A stretch of 64,000 bases of DNA from JACRLW01 sp050181465 (GTDB lineage Bacteria > Planctomycetota > UBA1135 > UBA2386): assembly GCA_050181465.1 (NCBI GenBank), contig JBFXDD010000002.1:167507-231506 (forward strand), written 5' to 3'. The notes under the pieces were generated by a model. That model was not told the origin of the DNA and did not search any database. It saw only the letters and a list, made by a program, of their open reading frames with translations. Below are positions 53,625 through 62,541 of this stretch, piece after piece (positions within the stretch are counted from its first letter, which is position 1; each line of letters begins with the position of its first letter). Both the position numbers and the translations under genes were made by a program.

Positions 53625-53653
53625 GCGCCCCTGGGTCGAAAGCCCGGGGGCGC
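53625..53653 (+). terminator. Terminator-like hairpin after tRNA-fMet
   Basis: GCGCCCCTGGGT and GCCCGGGGGCGC pair over 12 positions, two of them G-U, around the loop CGAAA. It lies 28 bases after the tRNA. The following AGTCGTTT gives only a weak T tract. Confidence 0.65.
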
Positions 53654-53920
53654 AGTCGTTTCCAGCGACGCTCATAAGTGTCGTGCAGGGCGCCAGTTGG
53701 GGCGGTGGGTCGAAACGCCCGGAATTGCCCAGATCGCTGGGTGGGGCGCTTGGAGCAGAGCGAGGGGGCTCTGTTGGGTAGGAAGTGCTCTCGAACCCTC
53801 AGATCACCGATTGGGCTAAGAACCCCAGAGCAGGAATTGGGGGATCGGAACTGACGCTGTTCGAACTCGCGCCGTGGCGGCTGCGCAGCTCGAGTCGGAT
53901 CGCTCCGGGGACAGGGTCGC

Positions 53921-53963
53921 GTGCTGTCCCAAAACTCATCCGAGCCACGGATCTCGCGAACCT
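53921..53963. repeat. Extra partial left end of the IS
   Basis: A 43-base unit (starting GTGCTGTCCCAAAACTCATC) that repeats the first 43 bases of the IS copy lying directly after it. This is a remnant of an earlier insertion or of a tandem arrangement. The 267 bases between the terminator and this remnant have no gene. On the minus strand, GAIRLELRSRHG near 53880-53910 may be the tail of an IS66 accessory protein. Confidence 0.65.
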
Positions 53964-55270
53964 CGTCCTGTCCGAAAACTCATCCGAGCCACGGATCTCG
54001 CGAACTTGCGCGGAACCGGAGGTTCTGGGCATCTTGCTCGCGGCCATCTTGGCCGAACGATACCGCGATGTACGCACGGCCGCCAAGCTGCGGCGGTCTC
54101 ACCCCATCTCGATGCCCTTCCCCGATCGCAGCTACGCGGCTTTGCGGTAGTGCTTGAGCAACCCGCCGAGTCGCTCGCCGACCATGACTTCACCAACGCC
54201 GTTCGCCCGCGGTTGGGTGATCAGTTCGTTCTCGATGCCCTGATGGGGACGCTCGAGGTTATAGTGCGCAACGAACTCGTCGACAGCTCGAACGAGATGG
54301 CCTGTCCCGAGCAGGATCGGGCGGTCGAGGCACTCGCGCTTGATCGAGAGCACGAAGCGTTCGGCGACGGCGTTCATGTTCGGCGCCCGGACGGCCGTCG
54401 ACACCGGAGTCACGCCGGACTCTCGGAGGATGCTCCGGAACTGCTCCGTGAACTTGGTGTCGCGATCGAGGATCAGAAACCGCTTGGCGCGGAGAAACCC
54501 GTCCATCGGATCGGTCAGGTTGCGCGCAACCTGAGCCATGAACTTCGCGTCGGGGTTGGTCGTGATCCCCGCGATCTCGACTGCTCGGGTGGCGTGGTCG
54601 ATCAGAAAGAGCACGTAGTGGGTGATGAGACCGCGCGCGGTCCAGACTTCGGCAGTGAAGAAGTCCGTGGCCGCAATCGCCTGAAGGTGTGCGCGCAGGA
54701 AGGCGCGCCAGCTCGTGGGGCGATCCGGGCTGGGCTTGATGCCGTTTTCCTTCAGGGTCCTCGCGATCGTCGAGCGGGCGACGCAGTGGTTGAGCTTGCG
54801 GAGTTCACCCTGGATTCTGCAGTAGCCCCAGGTGGGGTTGTCGTTCGCCATCGTGACGATCAGGGTTCGGATCTCCTTCAGGATCCCGGGACGTCCGACG
54901 CGCCGCTTGGGACGGCATGTCCATTTCGTCGCGATCAGTCGTCTGTGCCAGCGGAGGATGGTGTCGGGCGTGATGATGGTCGCGATCTGGTCGAGTAGGC
55001 GGCGTCCGAGCGCGACACCCTTCGCAGCAAGCCGTCGGCGCTGATCATCGGTGAGACGCAGTCGACGCTTGCCGAGTTGCTCCCGGAGCACGCGATTCTC
55101 CTCGAGGAGGTAGTCGATGGTTGCGGCCTGCTCGCGATGGACCCAGCCGGCGATGGCGGTGAGGAGGAGTCGGATGGGCTGGAGGCGCGGCACGGGATCT
55201 TGATCGTGTCGGAGCGGCGCATCGCCGTAAGTCGTTGGGGCTGAGCGCGTTCGAGTTTCCGGACAGGACG
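53964..55270 (-). mobile_element. Insertion sequence, copy 1 (intact)
   Basis: About 1,307 bases between inverted ends CGTCCTGTCCGAAAACTC and its complement GAGTTTCCGGACAGGACG, one mismatch in 18. One transposase gene lies inside on the minus strand. The right end interrupts an IS66-like accessory gene after the codons for VVADYP. No convincing target duplication was seen. Confidence 0.85.
54132..55193 (-). CDS. IS transposase (integrase-core DDE), copy 1
   Basis: 353 residues from a GTG at 55193 (PRLQPIRLLLTAIAG). A helical N-terminus with DYLLEENRVLREQLG precedes a helix-turn-helix-like part (RLTDDQRRRLAAKG, ITPDTILRWHRRLIA). The catalytic core has ATDFFTAEVW (first D), FLILDRDTKFTEQF (second D) and NAVAERFVLSIKREC (E), the DDE integrase triad found in IS3/IS481-like transposases. 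It ends HYNLERPHQG with RANGVGEVMVGERLGG. This is the copy with the fewest defects and could be the source of mobility for the others. Confidence 0.92.
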   Translation of the reverse strand: MPRLQPIRLLLTAIAGWVHREQAATIDYLLEENRVLREQLGKRRLRLTDDQRRRLAAKGVALGRRLLDQIATIITPDTILRWHRRLIATKWTCRPKRRVGRPGILKEIRTLIVTMANDNPTWGYCRIQGELRKLNHCVARSTIARTLKENGIKPSPDRPTSWRAFLRAHLQAIAATDFFTAEVWTARGLITHYVLFLIDHATRAVEIAGITTNPDAKFMAQVARNLTDPMDGFLRAKRFLILDRDTKFTEQFRSILRESGVTPVSTAVRAPNMNAVAERFVLSIKRECLDRPILLGTGHLVRAVDEFVAHYNLERPHQGIENELITQPRANGVGEVMVGERLGGLLKHYRKAA

Positions 55271-55452
55271 GGGTAGTCGGCCACGACGGCGACAGGCACC
55301 AGATCAGGTAGGCGCCGCTTCAGCTTGCTGCGCCACCAATACAGCGTGGTAGGGGTGATGCCTTGGACGTCAGCAAACTCACGGACAGACAGGCCGCTCT
55401 GCTCCTGCTCAGAGATCAGGGCGCGCCACTTCGATTCTGATGACTTCGTCAT
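55271..55452 (-). pseudogene. Truncated IS66-type accessory gene (tnpA-like)
   Basis: 60 residues from the ATG at 55452: MTKSSESKWRALISEQEQSG, VREFADVQGITPTTLYWWRS, RLPDLVPVAVV. This is the N-terminal half of the small IS66 accessory protein (short DNA-binding helix-turn-helix). The frame runs into the end of IS copy 1, which has interrupted it. Confidence 0.7.
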
Positions 55453-55551
55453 GCCGCCGGATCGTGCCGGCGAAGTCCGCGGCGACCAGATGGGTAGACC
55501 GGGCGCTTACCTTCTAAAGTTAGTCCGTAAGCATGCGCGATGGTTTGAGGA

Positions 55552-55938
55552 CTAATCTGCCTCTGGGTAGCGGTAGATCGAGATTTCCATACTCATATCG
55601 GCTTCGGCCAGTGTTCTCAGCAGTTCGGCGTCGGCATGGAGGCAGAACAGACGCAATCCGACAAGATCCTCGGGCCAAATCGCAACGTCTACGCACACTG
55701 ATATGCCGAGCTTGCGAGCTGCTGCGATAGCCGCAAGGCCTTTGAGAACGAATCCGATAATGGCGTATCGATGGTCGCGCCAATCACCGTCTATGGCAAT
55801 CTCGGGCGCGAATCCGTCTTTGTGAGGTCGGAGCCCTTCGAATGCCCCAGGAACCAACGTGTTCAGGTGCCGCCCGACGCGCTCCAGTTCTTCAGGCGCT
55901 ACTGAGTCCGATGTGAAACGAACTACGGTGTACATCAT
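55552..55938 (-). CDS. Small protein resembling DUF4279 (possible immunity protein)
   Basis: 128 residues, ATG at 55938 or the next codon. It reads YTVVRFTSDSVAPEELERVG at the start, then AIIGFVLKGLAAIAAARKLG, CVDVAIWPEDLVGLRLFCLH, ELLRTLAEADMSMEISIYRY. The layout (N-terminal strand, LGxxP-like turn, then sl-sle-LLxxLAxxxxxxxIxIY) resembles DUF4279 proteins, some of which act as immunity proteins to toxins. No toxin gene is near. It lies between two IS copies and has less GC-rich codons than the flanks. Confidence 0.55.
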   Translation of the reverse strand: MMYTVVRFTSDSVAPEELERVGRHLNTLVPGAFEGLRPHKDGFAPEIAIDGDWRDHRYAIIGFVLKGLAAIAAARKLGISVCVDVAIWPEDLVGLRLFCLHADAELLRTLAEADMSMEISIYRYPEAD

Positions 55939-56095
55939 TTACCTCGAAGTGACTGCCATTCACGATATGCATCGAGGACCTGTTCTTCAGATAGGTTGGG
56001 ATTGTCACGCCCTCCACCTGGGGTCTTCTCGCTGCGCTTGTAGACTCTATGAAAATAGCGCTTAAAATCGTTGTTCATTCGAAATTCTCGCAAGG

Positions 56096-57402
56096 CGTCC
56101 TGTCCGAAAACTCATCCGAGCCACGGATCTCGCGAACCTGCCAGGAACCGCAGGTTCTGGGCATCATGCTCGTGGCCATCTGGGCCGAAGGATACCGCGA
56201 TGTACGCACGGCCGCCAAGCTGCGGCGGTCTCACCCCATCTCGATGCCCTTCCCCGATCGCAGCTACGCGGCTTTGCGGTAGTGCTTGAGCAACCCGCCG
56301 AGCCGCTCGCCGACCATGACTTCACCAGCGCCGTTCGCCCGCGGTTTGGTGATCAGCTCGTTCCCGAGTCCTTGGTGCGGCCGCTCGAGGTTGTAGTGCA
56401 CAACGAACTCGTCGACAGCTCGAACGAGATGGCCTGTCCCGAGCAGGATCAGGCGGTCGAGGCACTCGCGCTTGATCGAGAGCACGAAGCGTTCGGCGAC
56501 GGCGTTCATGTTCGGCGCCCGGACGGCCGTCGACACCGAAGTCACGCCGGACTCTCGGAGGATGCTCCGGAACTGCTCCGTGAACTTGGTGTCGCGATCG
56601 AGGATCAGAAACCGCTTGGCGCGGAGAAACCCGTCCATCGGATCGGTCAGGTTGCGCGCAACCTGAGCCATGAACTTCGCGTCGGGGTTGGTCGTGATCC
56701 CCGCGATCTCGACTGCTCGGGTGGCGTGGTCGATCAGAAAGAGCACGTAGTGGGTGATGAGACCGCGCGCGGTCCAGACTTCGGCAGTGAAGAAGTCCGT
56801 GGCCGCAATCGCCTGAAGGTGTGCGCGCAGGAAGGCGCGCCAGCTCGTGGGGCGATCCGGGCTGGGCTTGATGCCGTTTTCCTTCAGGGTCCTCGCGATC
56901 GTCGAGCGGGCGACGCAGTGGTTGAGCTTGCGGAGTTCACCCTGGATTCTGCAGTAGCCCCAGGTGGGGTTGTCGTTCGCCATCCTGACGATCAGGGTTC
57001 GGATCTCCTTCAGGATCCCGGGGCGTCCGACGCGTCGCTTGGCTGGGCATGTCCACTTCGTCGCGATCAGTCATCTGTGCCAGCGGAGGATGGTGTCGGG
57101 CGTGATGATGGTCGCGATCTGGTCGATTAGGTGGCGTCCGAGCGCGACACCCTTCGCAGCAAGCCGTCGGCGCTGATCATCGGTGAGCCGCAGGCGACGC
57201 TTGCCGAGTTGCTCCCGGAGGACGCGATTCTCCTCGAGGAGGTAGTCGATGGAGGCGGCCTGCTCGCGATGGGCCCAGCCGGCGATGGCGGTGAGGAGGA
57301 GTCGGATGGGCTGGAGGCGTGGCACGGGACCTTGATCGTATCGGTGCGGCGCATCGACGTAAGTTGTTGGAGCTGAGCACGTTCGAGTTTCCGGACAGGA
57401 CG
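56096..57402 (-). mobile_element. Insertion sequence, copy 2
   Basis: 1,307 bases with the same ends as copy 1 (CGTCCTGTCCGAAAACTC at the left, GAGTTTCCGGACAGGACG at the right) and high identity throughout. The transposase inside carries a nonsense mutation. The 157 bases between it and the small gene at 55938 have no gene that I can recognise. Confidence 0.85.
56264..57325 (-). pseudogene. IS transposase copy 2, interrupted by one stop codon
   Basis: Same 1,062-base frame and GTG start as copy 1. At 57071-57073 the codon CGA for Arg in ILRWHRRLIA has become TGA, cutting the protein after 84 residues. The frame then continues without further defect to the normal stop. The DDE residues remain. 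A single C-to-T change is therefore the only visible damage, and this insertion is recent. Confidence 0.88.
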
Positions 57403-57423
57403 GACTACCGGGCGCTTACGAAG

Positions 57424-57513
57424 GCGTGGCACGGGAGCTCAATCGTATCGGCTCGGAGCAATACCGTAGGTCGTTGCGGCTGGGCGCGTTCGAGTTTTCG
57501 GACAGCACGGTCC
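57424..57513. repeat. Solo right-end remnant of the IS
   Basis: About 90 bases matching the right end (GGCGTGGCACGGGAGCTCAA, then GCGTTCGAGTTTTCGGACAG). Together with the left remnant at 53921 it shows at least one earlier insertion that has largely been lost. Confidence 0.65.
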
Positions 57514-58071
57514 TCAAGCCGACTCTATTGGCGCGCCCCAGGAACTGTCCCGCACGTGATTTGGCTTATACGATTGTGCGAGTGACATGTCGAACACCAC
57601 GACTAGCTCGTTTGGCATGTAATCTATGTTCGGACCCGTGCCCAGCGCGATCACGATCGCACCTTCGCCAAAGTTGATTCGAACCGACCACACAGACTCT
57701 GGGCAATCCTCACCCGAGACTTGCCAGGAGGCTGCGACCGAGGTGATGCTCTTACCGATATGCTCGCGCCACGCTTCGCGGTCCGCTGCGTCGAGGACCG
57801 CGTCCCCAATGCCTGAGTACGACTCGCCATCGAGAATCGCAAGGCCCTCATACTCGCCAGCCATGGCCCAAGTGATGGAAGTCATACCGCGGTTGCCAAG
57901 GTGCAGGTCTACGGCCGCAAGATCACAGTCCACCCCCTTCTCGCCGCCATTGTAGTGAGTCCCGTCAGCTGGTGGGAGGTAGTGATAGGTGGCTCCCGTC
58001 AGCCGCGCTCCTTTGAGGGACGTTAGCGCGGCGCAGTCGGCTCGTGTGATGGGTGTAGGCGTACTAGGCAT
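57514..58071 (-). CDS. Hypothetical small protein (possible immunity protein)
   Basis: 185 residues from the ATG at 58071. Landmarks: ITRADCAALTSLKGARLTGA, GVDCDLAAVDLHLGNRG, ITWAMAGEYEGLAILDG, DAADREAWREHIGKSI, WSVRINFGEGAIVIALGTGP, MPNELVVVFDMSLAQ. It has no signal peptide or membrane segment. The mixed alpha/beta layout and its presence as single cargo between IS copies recall orphan immunity genes, but I cannot name a family. The codon use is less GC-rich. The 3' end touches the solo IS end, so the natural C-terminus may have been replaced. Confidence 0.6.
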   Translation of the reverse strand: MPSTPTPITRADCAALTSLKGARLTGATYHYLPPADGTHYNGGEKGVDCDLAAVDLHLGNRGMTSITWAMAGEYEGLAILDGESYSGIGDAVLDAADREAWREHIGKSITSVAASWQVSGEDCPESVWSVRINFGEGAIVIALGTGPNIDYMPNELVVVFDMSLAQSYKPNHVRDSSWGAPIESA

Positions 58072-58170
58072 CCTTGTCACTTGTATCTCCCGAAGTAGGC
58101 GAGCGAGCCGTCCGCCCCGAACGTGGCACCGACTCCGTCTGGACGAATGAAGCGCGTACCGCCGGCGGCC

Positions 58171-59475
58171 GTGCTGTCCGAGAACTCATCCGAGCCACGG
58201 ATCTCGCGAACCTGCCAGGAACCGCAGGTTCTGGGCATCTTGCTCGTGGCCATCTTGGCCGAACGATACCGCGATGTACGCACGGCCGCCAAGTTGTGGC
58301 GGTCTCAACGCATCTCGATGTCCTTCCCCGATCGCAGCTACGCGGCTCGGTGGTAGTGCTTGAGCAGCCCGCCGAGCCGCTCGCCGACCACAACTTCACC
58401 AACGCCGTTCGCCCGCGGTTGGGTGATCAGTTCGTTCTCGAGGCCCTGATGGGGACGCTCGAGGTTGTAGTGCGCGACGAATTCGTCGACGGCTCGAACG
58501 AGATGGCATGTTCCGAAGAGGATCAGGCGGTCTAGGCACTCGCGCTTGATCGAGAGCACGAAGCGTTCGGCGACGGCGTTCATGTCGGGCGCCCGGACGG
58601 CCGTCGACACCGGAGTCACACCGGACTCTCCGAGGATGCGCCGGAACTGCTCCGTGAACTTGGTGTCGCGGTCGAGGATCAGAGACCGCTTGGTGCGGAG
58701 GAACCCGTCCATCGGATCGGTCAGGTTGCGCGCAACCTGGGCCATGAACTTCCCGTCGGGGTTGGTCGTGATCCCCGCGATCTCGACCGCTCGGGTGGCG
58801 TGGTCGATCACGAACAGCACGCAGTGGGTGACGAGACCGCGCGTGGTCCAGCCTTCGGCAGTGACGAAGTCCGTGGCCGCGATCGCCTGACGGTGTGTGC
58901 GCAGGAAGGTGCGCCAGCTCGTGGGGCGGTCTGGGCTGGGCTTGATGCCGTTGTCCTTCAGGGTCCTCGCGATCGTCGATCGCGCGACGCAGCGGTCGAG
59001 TTTGCGAAGCTCCCCCTGGATTCTGCAGTAGCCCCAGGTGGGGTTGTCTTTCGCCATCCTGACGATCAGGCTTCGGACCTCCCTCAGGATCCCGGGACGT
59101 CCGACGCGTCGTTCGGTCGGGCATGTCCACTTCGCCGCGATCAGTCGTCTGTGCCAGCGGAGGATGGTGTCGGGCGTGATGATGGTCGCGATCTGGTCGA
59201 GTAGGCGGCGTCCGAGCGCGACACCGTTCGCAGCAAGCCGTCGGCGCTGATCATCGGTGAGACGTAGGCGGCGCTTGCCGAGTTGCTCAAGGAGCGTGCG
59301 GCTTTCCTCGAGAAGGTAGTCGATGGTCACCGCTTGCTCGCGATGGACCCAGCCGGCGATGGCGATGAGGAGGAGTCGGATGGGCCGGACGCGTGGCGCG
59401 GGACCTTGATCGTATCGGTGCGACGCATCGCCATAAGTCTTTGGACATGAAAGAGTTGGGGTCTCCGAACACGAC
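58171..59475 (-). mobile_element. Insertion sequence, copy 3 (diverged)
   Basis: About 1,305 bases. Left end GTGCTGTCCGAGAACTCATC; the right end is weak (GAGTTGGGGTCTCCGAACAC). It is clearly less similar than copies 1 and 2 are to each other, so it inserted earlier. Confidence 0.78.
58338..59399 (-). CDS. IS transposase copy 3, usual start codon lost
   Basis: The 1,062-base transposase frame is free of internal stops and keeps the triad (ATDFVTAEGW, SLILDRDTKFTEQF, NAVAERFVLSIKREC). The codon that is GTG in copies 1 and 2 has become GCG at 59397-59399. Translation would need a start upstream (an in-frame start exists at 59510, outside the IS) or an internal one. It is likely non-functional. 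Confidence 0.8.
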   Translation of the reverse strand, partial: APRVRPIRLLLIAIAGWVHREQAVTIDYLLEESRTLLEQLGKRRLRLTDDQRRRLAANGVALGRRLLDQIATIITPDTILRWHRRLIAAKWTCPTERRVGRPGILREVRSLIVRMAKDNPTWGYCRIQGELRKLDRCVARSTIARTLKDNGIKPSPDRPTSWRTFLRTHRQAIAATDFVTAEGWTTRGLVTHCVLFVIDHATRAVEIAGITTNPDGKFMAQVARNLTDPMDGFLRTKRSLILDRDTKFTEQFRRILGESGVTPVSTAVRAPDMNAVAERFVLSIKRECLDRLILFGTCHLVRAVDEFVAHYNLERPHQGLENELITQPRANGVGEVVVGERLGGLLKHYHRAA

Positions 59476-59581
59476 GGGCGGTGCCGCGTTCCCACCGACC
59501 CGCATGGCAATCGCCGTCATGGTTGTGCACGATGCGATGACGATCGCTGCCGAGGTTTGGGAGCTGCGTCTTCCCCATGCG

Positions 59582-60682
59582 ATGAACCCTCCGAAACTAC
59601 AGGTCGACTCCCGCCGCGCGCTCCCTGTCGCAGACTCGATCACTCGGATCGGTTGCCTGATGTTGGGAGGCATCGGTGACATCCTCACGACGACACCGAC
59701 CCTGGCGGCACTCAAGGTGTTGTATCCTCAAGCGTCGCTGGTGTTGGTGCTGCGTCGTCGTCTGGCGCCGCTGGTGAACGGCAACCCACACGTCGATGCC
59801 GTGATTCCGTACGACAGCAGCAATCTCGCGGCCCGATTCGAGTTCTTTCGCAGTCTGCGTCGCGAGCGATTCGATCTTTGGGTCGACCTCCACACGCCGA
59901 CCTTCCACACGGTGTCCTCGCTCACAAAGGTCTTCCTCCGGAATTCCCTGATCATGAGGATTGCCAAGACCGGGAACCGACTCGGTTATGCCGTGAGGTT
60001 CCTGCGGCGGCGACTGACTCATGCGGTGGAGGTCCCGGGCTCGAGGCAACTCGCGTCCGAGAACATCGTGGACACAACTCTCGCGCTCGTGGGCCCACCT
60101 CCGGGCACGTCCCGGCGAAAGATCATGGCTGTCTCAGAGGACGACAGGGACTGGGCGAAGCGAACGCTTCCGGCTGATGAGCGCACTCGATTCAGCTTCT
60201 TCTTCGGTGGCCGGCAATCGGCGAATCATTGGCCGGCGAAACGTGCTGCGACGTTCGTCAATCTGTTGCTCACGCGGTTTCCAGCCGCCGACCTAGTGCT
60301 GATCGGTGACCGCCACGAAGTCGCGCTCACCGAAGCAATGCTCGAACACGTCGATTCCAGGGTTCGCGCACGAGTGGTCGACTTGGTTGGCTGTGCCGAT
60401 CTCGGACAGACGGCAGCGGTGTTCGAACGGTGCACCGTGGCGATCTCGACCGACAGCGGACCGATGCACATCGCGGACGCAGTCGGAGTGCCGTTGGTGG
60501 CACTGTTCTGCGGGAAGACACCTCTGCCGATCTGGGTGCCGACGGGCGAAAGGAGCGTCGTCTTGTATCACCATGTTTCCTGTGCACCTTGCCTACTCGC
60601 CGAGTGTCCTCATTCCAATCTCTGCATGGACTCGATCTCGCCAGACGAGGTGCTTCGAGCCGTCATTCGATTCGCTGAATGA
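59582..60682 (+). CDS. Glycosyltransferase family 9 (heptosyltransferase-like)
   Basis: 366 residues from the ATG at 59582; longer starts run back into the IS. Beginning IGCLMLGGIGDILTTTPTLA, then LKVLYPQASLVLVLRRRLAP and FDLWVDLHTPTF, it has the GT-B first domain. The second contains NHWPAKRAATFVNLLL, LVLIGDRHEV and CTVAISTDSGPMHIADAVGV, the nucleotide-sugar site of heptosyltransferases. The Cys-rich tail (CAPCLLAECPHSNLC) is typical of GT9. It should add a heptose-like sugar to a lipid-linked acceptor. It converges on the minus-strand cluster. Confidence 0.9.
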   Translation: MNPPKLQVDSRRALPVADSITRIGCLMLGGIGDILTTTPTLAALKVLYPQASLVLVLRRRLAPLVNGNPHVDAVIPYDSSNLAARFEFFRSLRRERFDLWVDLHTPTFHTVSSLTKVFLRNSLIMRIAKTGNRLGYAVRFLRRRLTHAVEVPGSRQLASENIVDTTLALVGPPPGTSRRKIMAVSEDDRDWAKRTLPADERTRFSFFFGGRQSANHWPAKRAATFVNLLLTRFPAADLVLIGDRHEVALTEAMLEHVDSRVRARVVDLVGCADLGQTAAVFERCTVAISTDSGPMHIADAVGVPLVALFCGKTPLPIWVPTGERSVVLYHHVSCAPCLLAECPHSNLCMDSISPDEVLRAVIRFAE

Positions 60683-60796
60683 CGGTTCGGACCCACGGTC
60701 CGTCTGATCCGCTGCAGAGTCCGGTCGCCGTTCCGGCCTCCGAGTCGTCCGCGAAAGCCCCGCTCCGTTCGCGGGCGCCACGCGGCGAGCAAACGG

Positions 60797-61915
60797 TCAT
60801 CTCTGGACGCGTCGATTGCTCCGCCGTCGAGCCAATCCTTGCTCGAATGCTGCGATATGCTGCTCGGCGGACATGTGCCAGGTGTGCTTGTCGCGGACCC
60901 GGCTTCGATTCGCGGGAACCCAATCGCGCCGAAGATGAAAGTGCTCCTCTCGAAGGATGCGACTGACGTCTGCTACCGTGCTGAAGTAGAGCGCACGGTC
61001 GTCCAGAACCGCGCGATTGAACGAATTGTCGTGAGACGCAATTAGCGCGCCCGTTGCCATGGCTTCGAGCAGCGATGGGTTGGTGCCGCCGACAGAGTGG
61101 CCATGGAAGTACAGCCGTGCGTGACATCGTAGCGAACTCAAGACTTGGTAGTCGTAGATCCCACCAAGAAAGCGAATGCCTCGGTGTTCGGCGAACTTGC
61201 GCAGTAGATGTCTGGCGTGACGAGTGTTGGTCTTGCCGACGAGCAAGATCGGTAAGTCGGATCCCGAGAGGACGTGGCCATCGAGAATGGTCTCGATATT
61301 GTTCTCGGGTTCCATCCGTGCGATGACCAAGTAGTAGCTATCCGCCGTCACCGCGAAATCCTTCAGGGGTGCGGGACTCGGTGCGTCGATCACTTCGGCT
61401 CCATATGATATATAGACACTATCCTTGTTATACTTCTGCTTGTAGTAATCTTGAATCGCCGGATTGTCAGCGATGAGTACGTCGCTGTGGCGAGCGGCGA
61501 GTTTCTCGGTCAGGAACGCAAATCGTCGAAGAATCGGGCCCCACTTGCTCCGCTTCCACTCGAGTCCGTCCATGTTGGTACACAGCAGCGTGGTTCGCCG
61601 TCTGAACGGATAGAACAAGGCACAGGGCACGTAGCCGAGTTCCAGGATCACGTCGAAGTCAGATCGAGCTGCGTCTCGAAGGCACAGATAGTCATAGAGC
61701 AGGGTGGCCCAGATGCCGAACTTGCTCTCGCGACAGGTAACCCTTCGGATCCTGACCCCGTTCCATTCTTCGCCACGGTAAGGATGCTCATCAGGATTGT
61801 AGACCGTGACCTCGTGCCCCATCCGCGCAAAGAGTGGTGACAAGATCTCCGCATTGGCCTCGCTGCCACCGTAGTTGTTGGGAATGCCGCGGGTTCCGAG
61901 GATGGCGATCTTCAT
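60797..61915 (-). CDS. Family 4-type glycosyltransferase with DUF1972 domain
   Basis: 372 residues from the ATG at 61915. The start KIAILGTRGIPNNYGGSEAN with VYNPDEHPYRGEEWNGVRI is DUF1972, found at the N-terminus of rhamnosyl- and glucosyltransferases. The C-terminal GT-B domain has YYLVIARMEPENNIETILDG, ILLVGKTNTRHARHL, IRFLGGIYDY and GGTNPSLLEAMATGALI, where Glu binds the nucleotide sugar. It is coupled to the upstream membrane protein gene by a TGATG overlap. Confidence 0.92.
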   Translation of the reverse strand: MKIAILGTRGIPNNYGGSEANAEILSPLFARMGHEVTVYNPDEHPYRGEEWNGVRIRRVTCRESKFGIWATLLYDYLCLRDAARSDFDVILELGYVPCALFYPFRRRTTLLCTNMDGLEWKRSKWGPILRRFAFLTEKLAARHSDVLIADNPAIQDYYKQKYNKDSVYISYGAEVIDAPSPAPLKDFAVTADSYYLVIARMEPENNIETILDGHVLSGSDLPILLVGKTNTRHARHLLRKFAEHRGIRFLGGIYDYQVLSSLRCHARLYFHGHSVGGTNPSLLEAMATGALIASHDNSFNRAVLDDRALYFSTVADVSRILREEHFHLRRDWVPANRSRVRDKHTWHMSAEQHIAAFEQGLARRRSNRRVQR

Positions 61916-62541
61916 CAGAATCTGCTGAGCAGTGCAATGCCATCTCGACGTGCCACATTGATCATGAGTATCACGTACGCCGAATCGAAGGCGACGATCG
62001 TCAAGTAGCACGATAGGAGAAAGACACCGCTGGGTTCGCCGTAGAGGATGGCCACGCCGGTGCCGATGAGCTTGGCAAGTGCGATGTAGACGCTTTGACC
62101 AAGAATCCCATTGCGCCTCAATAACATATCGCAGAAGAGAATGCTCATGATGGCATTCTGCAGATAAGCGGCTATCAGCCCGTGCTGGTCGGCGAAGGCC
62201 GCATGGACGACTATGGGCAAGGCGCAGCAGGCGATCATCAGCAGCAGGCTCGAAGGCCAGAAGAAATGGTCAGCAACCGTCGTGGCACGTCGGGGGCGCG
62301 CATAGACAAAGTACTGCACTAAGATGACGAGGTCGAGCGCGAACCAGACGAAGACAGTGGTCCATCCGAGCCCGCCCAAGTCATGCTCGAACAACATCAT
62401 CCCCTCCCAGGCGGTGTTCATGCACGTTGCTGGGAACGGCATGGCAGGCACCTTGTCCATGTACGCGCGGCGGATGATCAGCACATAGGCAATTGTCCAG
62501 CAGCCCCATAGCGTAAGTTTCAGCAGCAACTCAATCGGCAC
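61915..62541 (-). CDS. Membrane protein resembling Pyr4/PaxB-type terpene cyclases
   Basis: 208 residues from a GTG at 62541. An ATG at 62610 is in frame but would overlap the prenyltransferase gene by 80 bases. About seven hydrophobic helices. Landmarks resemble fungal transmembrane terpene cyclases such as PaxB and Pyr4: AMPFPATCMNTAWEGMM near residue 46, where the family has MP-x-C-x-N-x-AWE with an essential Glu, and YLTIVAFDSAYVIL near 186, where the family has its essential Asp. These enzymes cyclise prenylated substrates by protonation. The adjacent UbiA gene would supply such a substrate. Similarity is by eye; the call is tentative. Confidence 0.55.
   Translation of the reverse strand: MPIELLLKLTLWGCWTIAYVLIIRRAYMDKVPAMPFPATCMNTAWEGMMLFEHDLGGLGWTTVFVWFALDLVILVQYFVYARPRRATTVADHFFWPSSLLLMIACCALPIVVHAAFADQHGLIAAYLQNAIMSILFCDMLLRRNGILGQSVYIALAKLIGTGVAILYGEPSGVFLLSCYLTIVAFDSAYVILMINVARRDGIALLSRF

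Noticed and set aside
53598..53963. tRNA-associated attachment site of an integrative element
   Set aside because: No repeat of the tRNA 3' end and no integrase of tyrosine type were found in the island; the insertions are simple ISs.
57127..57432. Minus-strand frame across the end of IS copy 2
   Set aside because: It is in a different frame from the transposase and spans the IS end; an artefact of GC-rich sequence.
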